A stretch of 61,166 bases of DNA from a virus, in IMG/VR virus record IMGVR_UViG_3300042291_001346, positions 1 to 61,166 of that record. One strand, given 5' to 3'. This document shows, piece by piece, positions 7,222 to 16,325 of this stretch. The notes under the pieces were generated by a model. It ran no database searches. It saw only the letters and a list, made by a program, of their open reading frames with translations, and had not been told where the DNA came from. The stretch's first letter is position 1, and each line of letters starts with the position of its first letter. The position numbers and the translations under genes are program-made.

Positions 7222-7829
7222 GTTGGTGATAATTCTTTTTTTGTCGTAATCCTAGACATGATAGAATCATTCAATTCTTCATTTTCCGACTCGATAATTG
7301 GCCATACTTCTTGATCTTTTAGTTCTGCTGGGGATCCAGGTGTACTTAACCTTTCTTCCCAACTGTTTTTGAGTGCCTCTGCTTTATTCAAAATCAACGG
7401 TAAGGTAAATGCTTTACCAGAAAAGAAATTATTCAGTAGAATAGCTTTCTTTGCTTCCGCACTTACTTCAGAATATTTACCGTTTTTGATTAAATTAAAA
7501 TCTTTTTGGCGTTTCTCAGGAACATTAAAGATAAAGATGCAACAGCCTTGACTATCATAATCATCTACATAATTTGGAAATGCTTGAAGAGTTGTATAAA
7601 ATCTATCATAATCTACATCTTGATAATTTTTAACCACTATAAACACATAGTCTACATCTGCTTCATTGTACTTGTTAATACATTTATTCTTGCTGAAAGC
7701 ATTTATAAATCTATTATTAATCTTAGTACGTCCGAATACATCTTTGATATTACAATCAAAGAGTGACTTAGGTATGTTTAATAGTGGAAAAAGAAAAGTT
7801 GCAGTTTTGGTAAATTTTAGTTGACTCAT
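7209..7829 (-). CDS. Hypothetical protein of the replication block
   Basis: 206 residues, soluble, mixed alpha/beta, with an acidic C-terminal third (EVWPIIESENEELND). I recognise no motif. Gene overlaps the start of the PD-(D/E)XK nuclease gene's stop by 4 bp and ends inside a terminator, so it is the last gene of the leftward replication transcript. Its fixed place next to the nuclease suggests a role in replication or recombination, but nothing in the sequence shows one. Confidence 0.6.
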   Translation of the reverse strand: MSQLKFTKTATFLFPLLNIPKSLFDCNIKDVFGRTKINNRFINAFSKNKCINKYNEADVDYVFIVVKNYQDVDYDRFYTTLQAFPNYVDDYDSQGCCIFIFNVPEKRQKDFNLIKNGKYSEVSAEAKKAILLNNFFSGKAFTLPLILNKAEALKNSWEERLSTPGSPAELKDQEVWPIIESENEELNDSIMSRITTKKELSPTGEF

Positions 7830-8845
7830 AATGTAATAGGCATTTTTCCATTTAATTGATAATACTCCATAGGATATTCCCAGGCATTGTTTTCATGAGC
7901 ATATTTATATCTCAAGATAGCTTGTTCAAAGCCTTCATACTCTCGGTTAAATACTAAACCTCCTTCTAAACCTATTTTTATAATATTTTTAGATACTTCA
8001 AATACCATGGGAGAGTTGTATAACTCAGTTTCGACTACAATGTACAAGAAATTAAGTAGCTTATATCCTTTGTCTATCAGCTCTTTAATCTCAGGATGTT
8101 TAGATAGGCCCAAAGTATACACTGCTGCTTGGAAATCATATCTGTACTTCCAGAAATCACTGTTGAACATGCCAACAGTTTTGCCTGTAGACTTGAAGTC
8201 AATTGGTTGAATAGTTTGAGTATTATGATCTATAATAACTCTATCTAATTCACCTTTGAAATTTAATAATTTATGTTCAAAAGCCACAATAAATTTATCT
8301 AAAATGTCGATATTCTTACCAGGCTTCTTTACACAATAAGGAGCAGTAAACTTATCTCCTCGTAATGCCATTGTGCAATTGGTTGCTTTTGCATAATCAG
8401 TTTGAGTAATTAAAGACTTACCCTCTGATAATATTTTAATAGCCATATACTGATTACCTGCTTTAATCATAGCATCTATTCTAGTATCGTCTTTCCAATT
8501 GCCTTGATAGTTTTGAAATTTAACATGTTTTAAGATAATATCTCTTTGGGTATCCCACGTGCCTAAATCTGCTTTTGCCTCTATCAATTCTTCATAGATA
8601 TTGTCTAGTATAACTTTAACGGCATCGGTGACTCCCATACTATCTGGTACAATAGCAAACTTGCTATTGAATTCTTCTCTTGTGCTAGTCAACATTAAGT
8701 CTATAGCACTCCCTAAAATAAAGTGATCCTCAGTAGATGCCTCACGAGCCTCCATCTTCTTTACTGCTTGTAAAAAAGATTGAGGGCTCGTAAGTATTTT
8801 CTTTAGAGTACTTTGATTTAGAGCTCTTATTTCTCTATAATCCAT
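7826..8845 (-). CDS. PD-(D/E)XK nuclease, Cas4/RecB-like
   Basis: 339 residues. The N-terminus (REIRALNQSTLKKILTSPQSFL) is the helical entry typical of phage RecB-like nucleases. The core has FKGELDRVIID followed ~13 residues later by PIDFKST, giving the E-x-D...(D/E)-x-K catalytic arrangement. A downstream YDFQAAVYTLGL helix supplies the usual Q-x-x-x-Y motif. Such exonucleases process DNA ends and pair with annealing or recombinase proteins; a Sak4-like ATPase is encoded 7 kb upstream in the same block. Cysteines of an Fe-S cluster as in Cas4 are not evident. Confidence 0.8.
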   Translation of the reverse strand: MDYREIRALNQSTLKKILTSPQSFLQAVKKMEAREASTEDHFILGSAIDLMLTSTREEFNSKFAIVPDSMGVTDAVKVILDNIYEELIEAKADLGTWDTQRDIILKHVKFQNYQGNWKDDTRIDAMIKAGNQYMAIKILSEGKSLITQTDYAKATNCTMALRGDKFTAPYCVKKPGKNIDILDKFIVAFEHKLLNFKGELDRVIIDHNTQTIQPIDFKSTGKTVGMFNSDFWKYRYDFQAAVYTLGLSKHPEIKELIDKGYKLLNFLYIVVETELYNSPMVFEVSKNIIKIGLEGGLVFNREYEGFEQAILRYKYAHENNAWEYPMEYYQLNGKMPITL

Positions 8846-9338
8846 TTGTCTTTAAAGTTGTTAATTCGTAAACTAATTTGCGCTCTTTAAGCGTTGCTAC
8901 AGGTATAAATTCATAAGAAGTTTTTCTAATAAATTCTACTGTGTCGTCGGGAAGAATCCCTTTCTTAATAATCACATCGTCTAGACACTTAAGCCAGACT
9001 AATGCTAAATTACCTATATCCCAATTTGGTTTATAGCCTACAGGCGCAGGTCTCCAACTTACTTGTCGTTTTCCTGTCTGCTTGTTTTGAATCATTTTCA
9101 TTGCTCCATAATTTACAGGCGCATATACAATTAGCTTTGTCTCTATTGGACCCTGAATGGTTAAATTTTCTGGTATATGTTTTTCTATGTAACCGTGCAT
9201 AGCAGCCACTAGAGCTGCTCTTGTTGCAAAATGCACGGATGCATGGATTTTATTATAACCAATCTTAACCCAAACTTTCTTACTTTGTGGTATATGCGTA
9301 ATAAATTCTGGAAACTCTAATTGAAGCCTACTCACCAT
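8835..9338 (-). CDS. RusA-like Holliday-junction resolvase
   Basis: 167 residues. The region KPNWDIGNLALVWLKCLDD...GILPDDTVEFI reproduces the RusA signature of D-x-DN-x-x-K, then LDxL, then GI-x-DD, with the first part divergent (WDIGNLAL). RusA dimers cut four-way junctions before packaging. The N-terminal half has the beta-strand pattern and a VAPVNYG-like segment. Overlaps the nuclease gene by 11 bp. The divergence from the usual D-DN-K makes the enzyme call good but not certain. Confidence 0.7.
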   Translation of the reverse strand: MVSRLQLEFPEFITHIPQSKKVWVKIGYNKIHASVHFATRAALVAAMHGYIEKHIPENLTIQGPIETKLIVYAPVNYGAMKMIQNKQTGKRQVSWRPAPVGYKPNWDIGNLALVWLKCLDDVIIKKGILPDDTVEFIRKTSYEFIPVATLKERKLVYELTTLKTNGL

Positions 9339-9356
9339 ATCAACCCTCCTCTTAAA

Positions 9357-10544
9357 TTAAAACCAAGAAAAATCACTCGATTTCTCTACTATTGGTTCTG
9401 TTACTACTGCTGGAGTCTCTTCCTCTTCCAATTCTATTTGTTCTACTGTTTCTACTGGTGCTGGTACAAAATCTTCTGTAATTTGATTAGAGTAATTAGC
9501 ATTTAATATTTCTAATACTTCAGTACTCATAGTAAATGTTTTAACTTTAAAATAAGTAGTACTGCCGTAATGCCCTAACTCCTCACTGTATCTGTTAATT
9601 AATACATCAAGTTTATCTTGACTTAATACTTTTTTACTAATTAAAGATTGAACAATGTTGTCTAGATTAGTATCAAGATATCGACTGTTTTTATTTAAAT
9701 AACTAAGTAAAGACTTAAAGTTTACGTGTTTCTTGGCATTACAGTTAGAGATCCTATGAGCACATTCTTTAAACAACATTTCTAGATACAACAAACTATC
9801 AGAATAATTACAATTGGCCATAATTTCTAGAGCCAAAGTTGCATTATCCTCATCACTACTATACAACATAGTTTTAAGTTGATCAAAGATTGTCTCATCA
9901 ATAATTATTGCATCATCACCATTTACATGAGCTAATAATCCACTCTCACTATACAAAGTACATTGAGAAATGTCACTATATAAAGTCTCATAATCACTTT
10001 TAATAGCCGTAACTCTAATAGAATTATTATACTGAAGTTTTAATAAATTTTGTTGAAATCTTAAATCAGTCATACAAGGTAAAACATTATCAAAACCTAA
10101 CAAAATCCTTCTAGTGTTATAATCACAATAGATATAAGGCTCTTCATAATCAGCAGTTGCTAGCAATAATTTAGTAAAATCATAAGAATCGATATCATCC
10201 TTAGCAATCTGCAAAAAATTAGTTAAAGCAATTGTATCTAGTGTATTATGCCATTGGATTTCTCCTATCTTACCGCTAGTATCTTTACCTGCAAAAATAT
10301 GAGTGGCATCAGTTATATCTCTAACAGTTTTAATATTGTAAGTAGTAGTTAAATTCTTTAACTTAACTCTTGGAATATTGACCCCAGGAAGAAAGAATAA
10401 CTTGTCGTTCATTCCTGGAGTATAATTTTTAGTTAATACTTGAGGTTCAAAATCGTCATTAAAAATTGTTTTAAAATTTAAATCTACTCCTGTAATTTTA
10501 GAAGCATCTCCATTAAGATGGAGGTGTACATATAATATGCGCAT
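9357..10544 (-). CDS. Large hypothetical protein next to MoxR/VWA genes
   Basis: 395 residues, no recognised motif. The N-terminal ~130 residues are beta-rich and the middle is helical. The last ~35 residues are a Glu/Pro/Val-rich acidic linker (VEQIELEEEETPAVV) ending in a hydrophobic SDFSWF, the style of a short C-terminal docking peptide. It is encoded 16 bp after the MoxR-type ATPase and the VWA protein on the same strand, so it could be their partner or substrate. That is inference from order only. Confidence 0.6.
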   Translation of the reverse strand: MRILYVHLHLNGDASKITGVDLNFKTIFNDDFEPQVLTKNYTPGMNDKLFFLPGVNIPRVKLKNLTTTYNIKTVRDITDATHIFAGKDTSGKIGEIQWHNTLDTIALTNFLQIAKDDIDSYDFTKLLLATADYEEPYIYCDYNTRRILLGFDNVLPCMTDLRFQQNLLKLQYNNSIRVTAIKSDYETLYSDISQCTLYSESGLLAHVNGDDAIIIDETIFDQLKTMLYSSDEDNATLALEIMANCNYSDSLLYLEMLFKECAHRISNCNAKKHVNFKSLLSYLNKNSRYLDTNLDNIVQSLISKKVLSQDKLDVLINRYSEELGHYGSTTYFKVKTFTMSTEVLEILNANYSNQITEDFVPAPVETVEQIELEEEETPAVVTEPIVEKSSDFSWF

Positions 10545-10560
10545 ATTAAATAATTTAAGA

Positions 10561-11730
10561 TTAACTAATAGCCATTTTAACTACTCCAGGATTGAGCATT
10601 AATTTAGCAAACTTACTTTTGTTTCCGTTTACAATTTCTTTAACTAAGAAATATCGTAAATCATTAGTAAATGACTCGCAGTCAGTGGTCAATTTTACCA
10701 AACGGTTAGTGATATCATCAGTAATAGTATTTGTTTTAGCATATACTAGTGAGAAGTTAGCCAAACGAGTAGCCATTACACTAGAGATATCTGCACGGAA
10801 ATCCTCTCCTTCACCAACTGCATTACGAAGAGCTGTCAATACATAAGTCTCGTCTTTTGTAAGTGTGTCAAAAGGACTAATGATTCTGTCTAACTTGTTG
10901 TTGATAAACATTACAAACAATGCTGCAAAGTCTGCTCCTACAGAACCTTCACCAATCATTTGGATAAGCGGCAAGTTATCTTCAAACTTAGGAATAGAGC
11001 TAATAGCATTAAAGAACGTAGTTACAGATCGTGGATTAATGCGTTGAGTAACACTCTCAGGGTGCATCAACATAAAGTTAATACAACGACCGTCGATTCC
11101 TGCTTGCTCGGCCCATTTAGCCCACACATCTACATCAAATTTAAGCTCTACAGAGATGAAACGAGTTTTTTGTGCAACGTCTAATGTAGTTACATTATAG
11201 TCACCATTATCAGGATTAGTAGTCAAGATAACATGCCAATCTTTTGGAAGCTTCCATGATACATATTCTTGACGATCTAGGATCTCCATAGTAGCTTGCA
11301 TAAAACGAGCATCTGCACGAGTATAGTCATCTAATACTAAGAAACCGCCTTCACCTTTACCTTGAATCCATTCAGGAGCAGCATGCGTCATTCTCTTATC
11401 TACTACTCGATAACCTTTAGAATTAGCAGTCTCAATCTCATGCTCAGTAATCCATAAAGTTTTACCTTCAGAGTTTTTAACTTGGAATTCTTTAATCGGA
11501 AAGCCGACTAAGTCACCTAATTCTTCTAACTGAGATAAGTTAAGTTTTACAACTTGCTTGTTCATCTCTTGGCCCAATTGCATAATAGCTGAGGTTTTAC
11601 CGAGACCAGCATCACCCTCGATGTTGATGGCTACTGGTACTTTACCTTGTGCTTGGATCAATTGGTTATTAATCACCATATGTTTGATGAAATCTTTTAA
11701 TTCTTCTACGTTTAATTGTGTTTGATTCAT
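10561..11730 (-). CDS. MoxR-type AAA+ ATPase
   Basis: 389 residues. Walker A is GDAGLGKT at 39-46, Walker B is FLVLDD at ~130-135, and sensor 1 lies in the LTTNPDNGDY segment at ~169-178. These fit the MoxR/CoxD branch of AAA+ ATPases, which act as chaperones that remodel or activate complexes together with VWA-domain proteins. The very next upstream gene encodes exactly such a VWA protein (12 bp gap). In the phage replication block the substrate is unknown. Confidence 0.85.
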   Translation of the reverse strand: MNQTQLNVEELKDFIKHMVINNQLIQAQGKVPVAINIEGDAGLGKTSAIMQLGQEMNKQVVKLNLSQLEELGDLVGFPIKEFQVKNSEGKTLWITEHEIETANSKGYRVVDKRMTHAAPEWIQGKGEGGFLVLDDYTRADARFMQATMEILDRQEYVSWKLPKDWHVILTTNPDNGDYNVTTLDVAQKTRFISVELKFDVDVWAKWAEQAGIDGRCINFMLMHPESVTQRINPRSVTTFFNAISSIPKFEDNLPLIQMIGEGSVGADFAALFVMFINNKLDRIISPFDTLTKDETYVLTALRNAVGEGEDFRADISSVMATRLANFSLVYAKTNTITDDITNRLVKLTTDCESFTNDLRYFLVKEIVNGNKSKFAKLMLNPGVVKMAIS

Positions 11731-11741
11731 TTTTCTAATTT

Positions 11742-13043
11742 TTATAATTCTAACTTAATTACTTTCCCAGGAAGTGATGTGTTTAACGAAGATCTCTCCG
11801 ATATAACCCACAATACATTTCCTCTAGGTTTAATGCTAGCATATGCTTCACCATCAGTGAAATATACTAGACTCGTGAATTTCTTAAGGTTCTCATTGAA
11901 ATAATCAAGAACGGGGTCAAAGTATGTCCCGCCTCTACCTGATACTTTAAGCTCATGTTTGCCTCGATACGGCTCAATTGACTGTATTTCTGTATCACAT
12001 TGCACAATAGTTATATCTACTCCTGTTTTATAGATATGATGAATTTCGTTCATAAACTCTTTTAATTCATCGTCGCTTACTGAGCCTGAAGTATCGATGG
12101 CCAACAACATATGTTGCTTCATCTTTATCTTAAGACCTGGGTTATCAGAGAATCTTCTATTCTCTTTTCTGCGTATCTTCTTAGTAAATACTCTTGTGCT
12201 TACTCCAGTAAACCTGCGAATAAATCCGCGCCAATCAAATTTAGGAGGAACAATCTCCTCGATAACAATTACTCCGTTAATCTCTCCTGGTACTGTGCCT
12301 TGACGTTTTACTGTTTGTTCTTTTGCTTGATTAAGGACACGCTGTGTCTGCTTATCTACAAGTTTTCTTTCTGCCTCAGACAGATCGTCAAATATTTCCC
12401 AATCGTGATTTGTAGGATCTTCTCCATTACCCAATTCATCTAAAAGATTATCCATAGCAGGGCTACCTGAACTTCCTTTTTCATCTTTATCTTTTTGCGC
12501 TTTACGCAATGCATCGTAGTAATATCTACAGCCTGCTCTCTGATTAAGATTTAATTCAGCATAATCCTCAATCATAACACCTCTTGCAGGAAGTTTCTTA
12601 CTAATAGCAAGAAGTTCTTCAGCAGTTGCATTGTTACTTTTAGCTTGAGATAACTCTTGCTTTACAGATTCTTTAAGTTCTTTATACTCATCGGCAGTTA
12701 AATCACCACCTGGAAGCATATTAGCATCTATGTACTGATTAATTTCCATATCCATAGCCACATTAGCGAGCCTTTTATCGCTAAAGTTGAAATGCATAGT
12801 AAGATGATTAAAAGCAATATGAAGTAATTCATGCTTAAGGAGACCCATCTTTTTAGCATCATCCAACGATGTCCAAAATTCTTCATTGATTCTTAGTTGA
12901 TAGTTAATACCATTCTTGCCTACACAGGCAGTAGGGATTTGTTTATCCCATATTTTATTTAGCATTAAAAGAAAAAAGCCGTAATACGGCTCCTTCAATA
13001 ATAACTCTTTGCTGACTTTACTCAGCGATAATACTTTGTCCAT
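11742..13043 (-). CDS. VWA-like protein with zincin-type metallopeptidase domain
   Basis: 433 residues. HELLH at 71-75 (H71, E72, H75) is a zinc-metalloprotease motif in an N-terminal domain. Residues ~115-300 are a charged linker. The C-terminal domain begins LLAIDTSGSVSD (D317-x-S-x-S321), a metal-ion-dependent adhesion site of a von Willebrand A fold, and ends with a VYFTDGEA segment. This two-domain layout matches the DUF2201-type 'putative metallopeptidase, VWA-like' family. It is paired with the MoxR ATPase downstream. The motif set looks intact, so metal binding and possibly proteolysis are plausible. Confidence 0.85.
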   Translation of the reverse strand: MDKVLSLSKVSKELLLKEPYYGFFLLMLNKIWDKQIPTACVGKNGINYQLRINEEFWTSLDDAKKMGLLKHELLHIAFNHLTMHFNFSDKRLANVAMDMEINQYIDANMLPGGDLTADEYKELKESVKQELSQAKSNNATAEELLAISKKLPARGVMIEDYAELNLNQRAGCRYYYDALRKAQKDKDEKGSSGSPAMDNLLDELGNGEDPTNHDWEIFDDLSEAERKLVDKQTQRVLNQAKEQTVKRQGTVPGEINGVIVIEEIVPPKFDWRGFIRRFTGVSTRVFTKKIRRKENRRFSDNPGLKIKMKQHMLLAIDTSGSVSDDELKEFMNEIHHIYKTGVDITIVQCDTEIQSIEPYRGKHELKVSGRGGTYFDPVLDYFNENLKKFTSLVYFTDGEAYASIKPRGNVLWVISERSSLNTSLPGKVIKLEL

Positions 13044-13046
13044 GTT

Positions 13047-14042
13047 TTAAATTTTTAAATTCTTATAAAATTTAATTGCTTCATCTTTACCTGTGACTTT
13101 TACAAGATCACTAAAATCTGTAACGCCAGGTAGCTCAGGTACAAAAAAGTGAGGTATGTTATACTTCTCACTAAAATTAGCAGATAACTTTTTACCTGCT
13201 TCGTCATTATCAAATAGACAAATTACTTTTTGAAATCTAGATTTATATTCATCCATCACCGAGTCTTTCATCATCACAGATTCAGACTGCAAACCAATAG
13301 CACATATGCCTAAGCAATCATGAATACTCATTACATCTTTTAGAGATTTAGTTATAATGAGTAATTCGCCTTTACCAGGCAATTGCATATAACCTTGATG
13401 TACAGTATAATTTGCATTATTGATCCACTTCTTGATTTTAGTCTCGAATGGTTGATAAATCTTATAGCTTGTTCTACCATCTTTAGTTTCTACATATGCA
13501 TAAGCATATTCGTGTGATTTTACAGCAGTATCATTATAGAAGACATGGCTTATAGGGAAAACGTTGAATTTAATTAGAGTCTTTTTGTGGATACCAAAGG
13601 CTGTCCAATAATCTCTATCCTTTATATTCCATAGACGTAGCTTTACGCCTAGCTCTATGCTTTCCTTACTTACTATTCTTGTATAGTTTACCTGCTGATT
13701 GTTGACGTCTACACTTTGATTAGTTAACCCCATATCATATGCAATCTTTCTAATTGCATTCTTATAATCTAGGTTAAACATCTTAGTTACCAACACAACA
13801 AAATCACCGCAGTCACTAGTGGCAAAATCTTTAAACATTAGAATATTTCTATCCAAACGATGAAAATATAATGCAAAAGAAGGTATATTATCTTTCCTTA
13901 ATGGACTATGAAATACTCCAAGGTTTCTAATATCTTCCCCTACATAAAAACTATAGATTTCTTCTTGAGTGACATGTTTAAGTATGTCCTCTCTCGTAAT
14001 AATACTATTATATACTATTGAATTTAGATTGATTTCGCCCAT
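13047..14042 (-). CDS. DnaG-like DNA primase
   Basis: 331 residues. The N-terminal part has SPLRKDNIPSF and FKDFATSDCGDFVVLV, the phage version of the CHC2 region in which the zinc cysteines and histidine are largely lost. A TOPRIM domain follows: LLIITKSLKDVMSI, where the usual acidic residue of the first motif is replaced, then VICLFDNDEAGKK with the D-x-D metal site. No C-terminal helicase-binding domain is obvious. It would prime DNA synthesis with the DnaB-type helicase encoded 2.6 kb upstream. Confidence 0.85.
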   Translation of the reverse strand: MGEINLNSIVYNSIITREDILKHVTQEEIYSFYVGEDIRNLGVFHSPLRKDNIPSFALYFHRLDRNILMFKDFATSDCGDFVVLVTKMFNLDYKNAIRKIAYDMGLTNQSVDVNNQQVNYTRIVSKESIELGVKLRLWNIKDRDYWTAFGIHKKTLIKFNVFPISHVFYNDTAVKSHEYAYAYVETKDGRTSYKIYQPFETKIKKWINNANYTVHQGYMQLPGKGELLIITKSLKDVMSIHDCLGICAIGLQSESVMMKDSVMDEYKSRFQKVICLFDNDEAGKKLSANFSEKYNIPHFFVPELPGVTDFSDLVKVTGKDEAIKFYKNLKI

Positions 14043-14051
14043 AGATAAATT

Positions 14052-14075
14052 AAAAAGAGGGCCCGAAAGCCCTCT
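14052..14075 (-). terminator. Rho-independent terminator (leftward)
   Basis: Minus strand: AGAGGGC (14075-14069), loop, GCCCTCT (14062-14056), then T-run. It follows the gene at 14094-14690 and lies just before the primase start at 14042, so primase expression depends on read-through or a separate promoter. Confidence 0.8.
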
Positions 14076-14093
14076 CCAAAATTAATGATTTTC

Positions 14094-14690
14094 TCACCAA
14101 TCATCACCCACTGTTGCAGCTTCTGCGGAAGCGCTTGGTGATGAAGTAGTTACATTATCTTTATCCAATCGAGCCATAGCATCGATGTTGCTTACTTTCA
14201 AACGAGAGTTAGCAGCATCTACAGACATTGGCTCAACAAATGGAACCCAAGAACGAGGCTGAATATAATTCTTCACAGATTGAGTAGAACCATAGTTAGC
14301 AAACATTCTGAATTTGTGTCCAGCAGCAGATCCTTCACGAACCAATTTCATACAACCATCTAGCATTTCTTTTGCAGATTGGAAATTAGGTAATTGGAAA
14401 TCTCCACCATAAATAGCGTGAAGTACGTGTTTAAGGATTGTACCTTGTTTTTTGATTTGCTCCTCTACAGTTGCGTAAGCAGTAGCTTGTTCAACATACC
14501 AGAAAGAACTATTACAAGTTGCACCCGATGCATCAGTGAATGTTAACTTGTACTCAGGAGACCCTTGCTTATCTTCAGGTTTCTTTTTGTTTACAGTTAA
14601 TGTAACGTTTTCTACTACACCTGCTTTTCCTTCATTGAAAATAGCTACTCCTGCTTTTGCGTCAAATGCGCTGTCATTTAAATTGATCAT
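14094..14690 (-). CDS. Possible single-stranded-DNA-binding protein
   Basis: 198 residues. The first ~70 residues are beta-rich (VENVTLTVNKKK, YKLTFTDASG, SFWYVE) in a way compatible with an OB fold. The middle is helical, and the last ~20 residues are a low-complexity Ser/Ala tail ending VGDDW. A disordered tail with acidic end and terminal aromatic residue is a hallmark of SSB proteins. The neighbouring upstream protein also ends in an acidic tail and tryptophan. Gene order between primase and recombinase supports a DNA-binding role, but no SSB family motif is certain. Confidence 0.5.
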   Translation of the reverse strand: MINLNDSAFDAKAGVAIFNEGKAGVVENVTLTVNKKKPEDKQGSPEYKLTFTDASGATCNSSFWYVEQATAYATVEEQIKKQGTILKHVLHAIYGGDFQLPNFQSAKEMLDGCMKLVREGSAAGHKFRMFANYGSTQSVKNYIQPRSWVPFVEPMSVDAANSRLKVSNIDAMARLDKDNVTTSSPSASAEAATVGDDW

Positions 14691-14723
14691 TTTACTCTGT
14701 TTTTATTGTTTAAAAATTGTTTA

Positions 14724-15311
14724 TTACCAAACTGATTCTTCTTCAGAATCATCTTCATTTGTATCAGACTCAGTCATTTGTGCCATATCTTCTACTTCAT
14801 CTGCTGCAGCAATACCTAAGCTTTCTGTTGTAGGAATACCACGTAAGTCAGGACCTAAATCCTCTTCGTCAGAGATTTCTCCTACATCAGTAGTATTAAT
14901 CTCAAACACAACTTCCTCTTCTTTTACAGTACCTTCTAAAACTGGAGATAAAGTATTTAATCCATTAACCTCAGTAATCTCAAAATGATTCTCTACTGCT
15001 GTATTTAGACCAAAGATCTTTACCATAAATTCATAAGTTCTCTTGTCACTAATAGTACAAGCTTGAGTCAAAGGAAATCCTTGATCTCCTGTAGCTTTAC
15101 GAACTGCTGCAAGTTTTTTATCAGTACTAAAACCGAAAGAGATACGGTCTCCACCAGTAATGTCTAAATGTTTCTGCGCAGCTGCATTAAAACTAAATTT
15201 ACGACCAGCTCCTAACTTTGTAATAGCTGACAATGTAATTACAGGAAACGCAAATTGTTCTTGTTTTCTTTTTCTTTGTGCGGGAACTTCATCCCAAATT
15301 AATCCTTCCAT
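14724..15311 (-). CDS. Replication-block protein with long acidic tail
   Basis: 195 residues. Residues 1-110 form a globular beta-rich region with basic patches (QRKRKQEQ, KLGAGRKFS). Residues ~140-195 are strongly acidic and end DDSEEESVW. Such tails occur on phage SSBs and polymerase-clamp partners. It lies between the Sak4-like ATPase and another tail-bearing protein. Function is inferred as ssDNA binding or processivity; I did not recognise a family. Confidence 0.5.
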   Translation of the reverse strand: MEGLIWDEVPAQRKRKQEQFAFPVITLSAITKLGAGRKFSFNAAAQKHLDITGGDRISFGFSTDKKLAAVRKATGDQGFPLTQACTISDKRTYEFMVKIFGLNTAVENHFEITEVNGLNTLSPVLEGTVKEEEVVFEINTTDVGEISDEEDLGPDLRGIPTTESLGIAAADEVEDMAQMTESDTNEDDSEEESVW

Positions 15312-15337
15312 TTTTTGGTTTTTAAGGTTTGATTTGT

Positions 15338-16012
15338 TTAAATTGAATAATAATCTCTGATCGTTTCGTTTATTGCGATTAGATCGTTTTCTACTTCGTT
15401 CTCTTCGAACATTTCTAGAGGAGTTTTACAAGTATCATTACCTGAAGACACAGTGCGGAACACGTGTTTATTAGGTTGACCAGGTGTCTTTACAATCTCT
15501 GCATACAACACGATAGTACTAAATGATTCTGGTACAAATTTCTCTAGCATTTTACCCTGTACACCAATACGTTCAGAAGCAAAGCCTGCATCGTCATAAT
15601 GTGTCTCAGGATGAGCAATAAGATATACGATAATATCTTCTCGCATACCGTCATTGATAAAGTTGATCAAATCATATTGAGCAGCTGCCATTTTACCCCA
15701 CTTGTCAAAGCCTTTCTCAGCTCTGAAACTAGGATTCATAATAGCATCAGTCATAATTCTTGACCAAGTATCTACAACAACAGTCTTTACATGAGAAAGC
15801 TCATTGACTTTCTTTAATGTAGCCAGTACTATATTAACATCAGAAGTCTTGCGATAATTACGTTTCTCTTCGCTATAATTTAGACGAAAAGCCTTGAATG
15901 GCAACGCTTTCTGATCGGTGTTAATAATTACTGTCTCTTCAGGATTTAAGTTCCTTAAAGAGGTAGATTTCCCACTTCCTGATTTTCCAACCAGGAATAC
16001 TAATTGACCCAT
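15338..16012 (-). CDS. RecA-fold ATPase, Sak4-like recombination protein
   Basis: 224 residues. Walker A GKSGSGKST at 9-17 is followed by a conserved TDQKALPFK, and Walker B TVVVDTWSR ends in D81, the 'DSWS' style of AAA_24/Sak4 ATPases. These compact RecA-like phage proteins promote strand annealing or exchange together with an SSB. Two SSB-like candidates lie directly downstream. A UvsX-type C-terminal extension is absent. The start matches the conserved GxxVFLVGKSG opening. Confidence 0.75.
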   Translation of the reverse strand: MGQLVFLVGKSGSGKSTSLRNLNPEETVIINTDQKALPFKAFRLNYSEEKRNYRKTSDVNIVLATLKKVNELSHVKTVVVDTWSRIMTDAIMNPSFRAEKGFDKWGKMAAAQYDLINFINDGMREDIIVYLIAHPETHYDDAGFASERIGVQGKMLEKFVPESFSTIVLYAEIVKTPGQPNKHVFRTVSSGNDTCKTPLEMFEENEVENDLIAINETIRDYYSI

Positions 16013-16067
16013 AAAATTGTTTTTTGATTGTTTGAATTACCTAATAAAGATAAGAATTTTTCTTGTA

Positions 16068-16325
16068 TTAAACAAGTTCTTGTACTACTGTTATTGACAC
16101 TACATCGTGATTAGTTTTCAACCACTGCTTAGCTTTATCAACATCATCTTTAGTATGTTGATGTTCCTTAAACAGCTCAAAAGAACCGCCATTGTGATGT
16201 GTCATTGCCATTTTGTAAAATAAAATTCTCTCTGCTTGCTTTTTAGCCTCATTAATTCTTGTGGATGGAATGCTACCTGCAATTCCATCAGGTTTACCCC
16301 AATCTTGAAAAGTTTCTAATCTCAT
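16068..16325 (-). CDS. Small hypothetical protein
   Basis: 85 residues, helical, with a His-rich centre (MAMTHHNGG, EHQHTKDD). I recognise no family. The start overlaps the upstream stop by 4 bp, so it belongs to the helicase operon. Confidence 0.6.
   Translation of the reverse strand: MRLETFQDWGKPDGIAGSIPSTRINEAKKQAERILFYKMAMTHHNGGSFELFKEHQHTKDDVDKAKQWLKTNHDVVSITVVQELV

Noticed and set aside
7106-7270. Longer N-terminus of the SplB-like gene (start at 7270)
   Set aside because: It would translate through two terminators, and the extra 55 residues are not family-like.
13047-14042. Loss of primase activity because the TOPRIM glutamate and CHC2 cysteines are not typical
   Set aside because: These changes are, as far as I recall, common to functional phage primases of this style, so no special claim is made.
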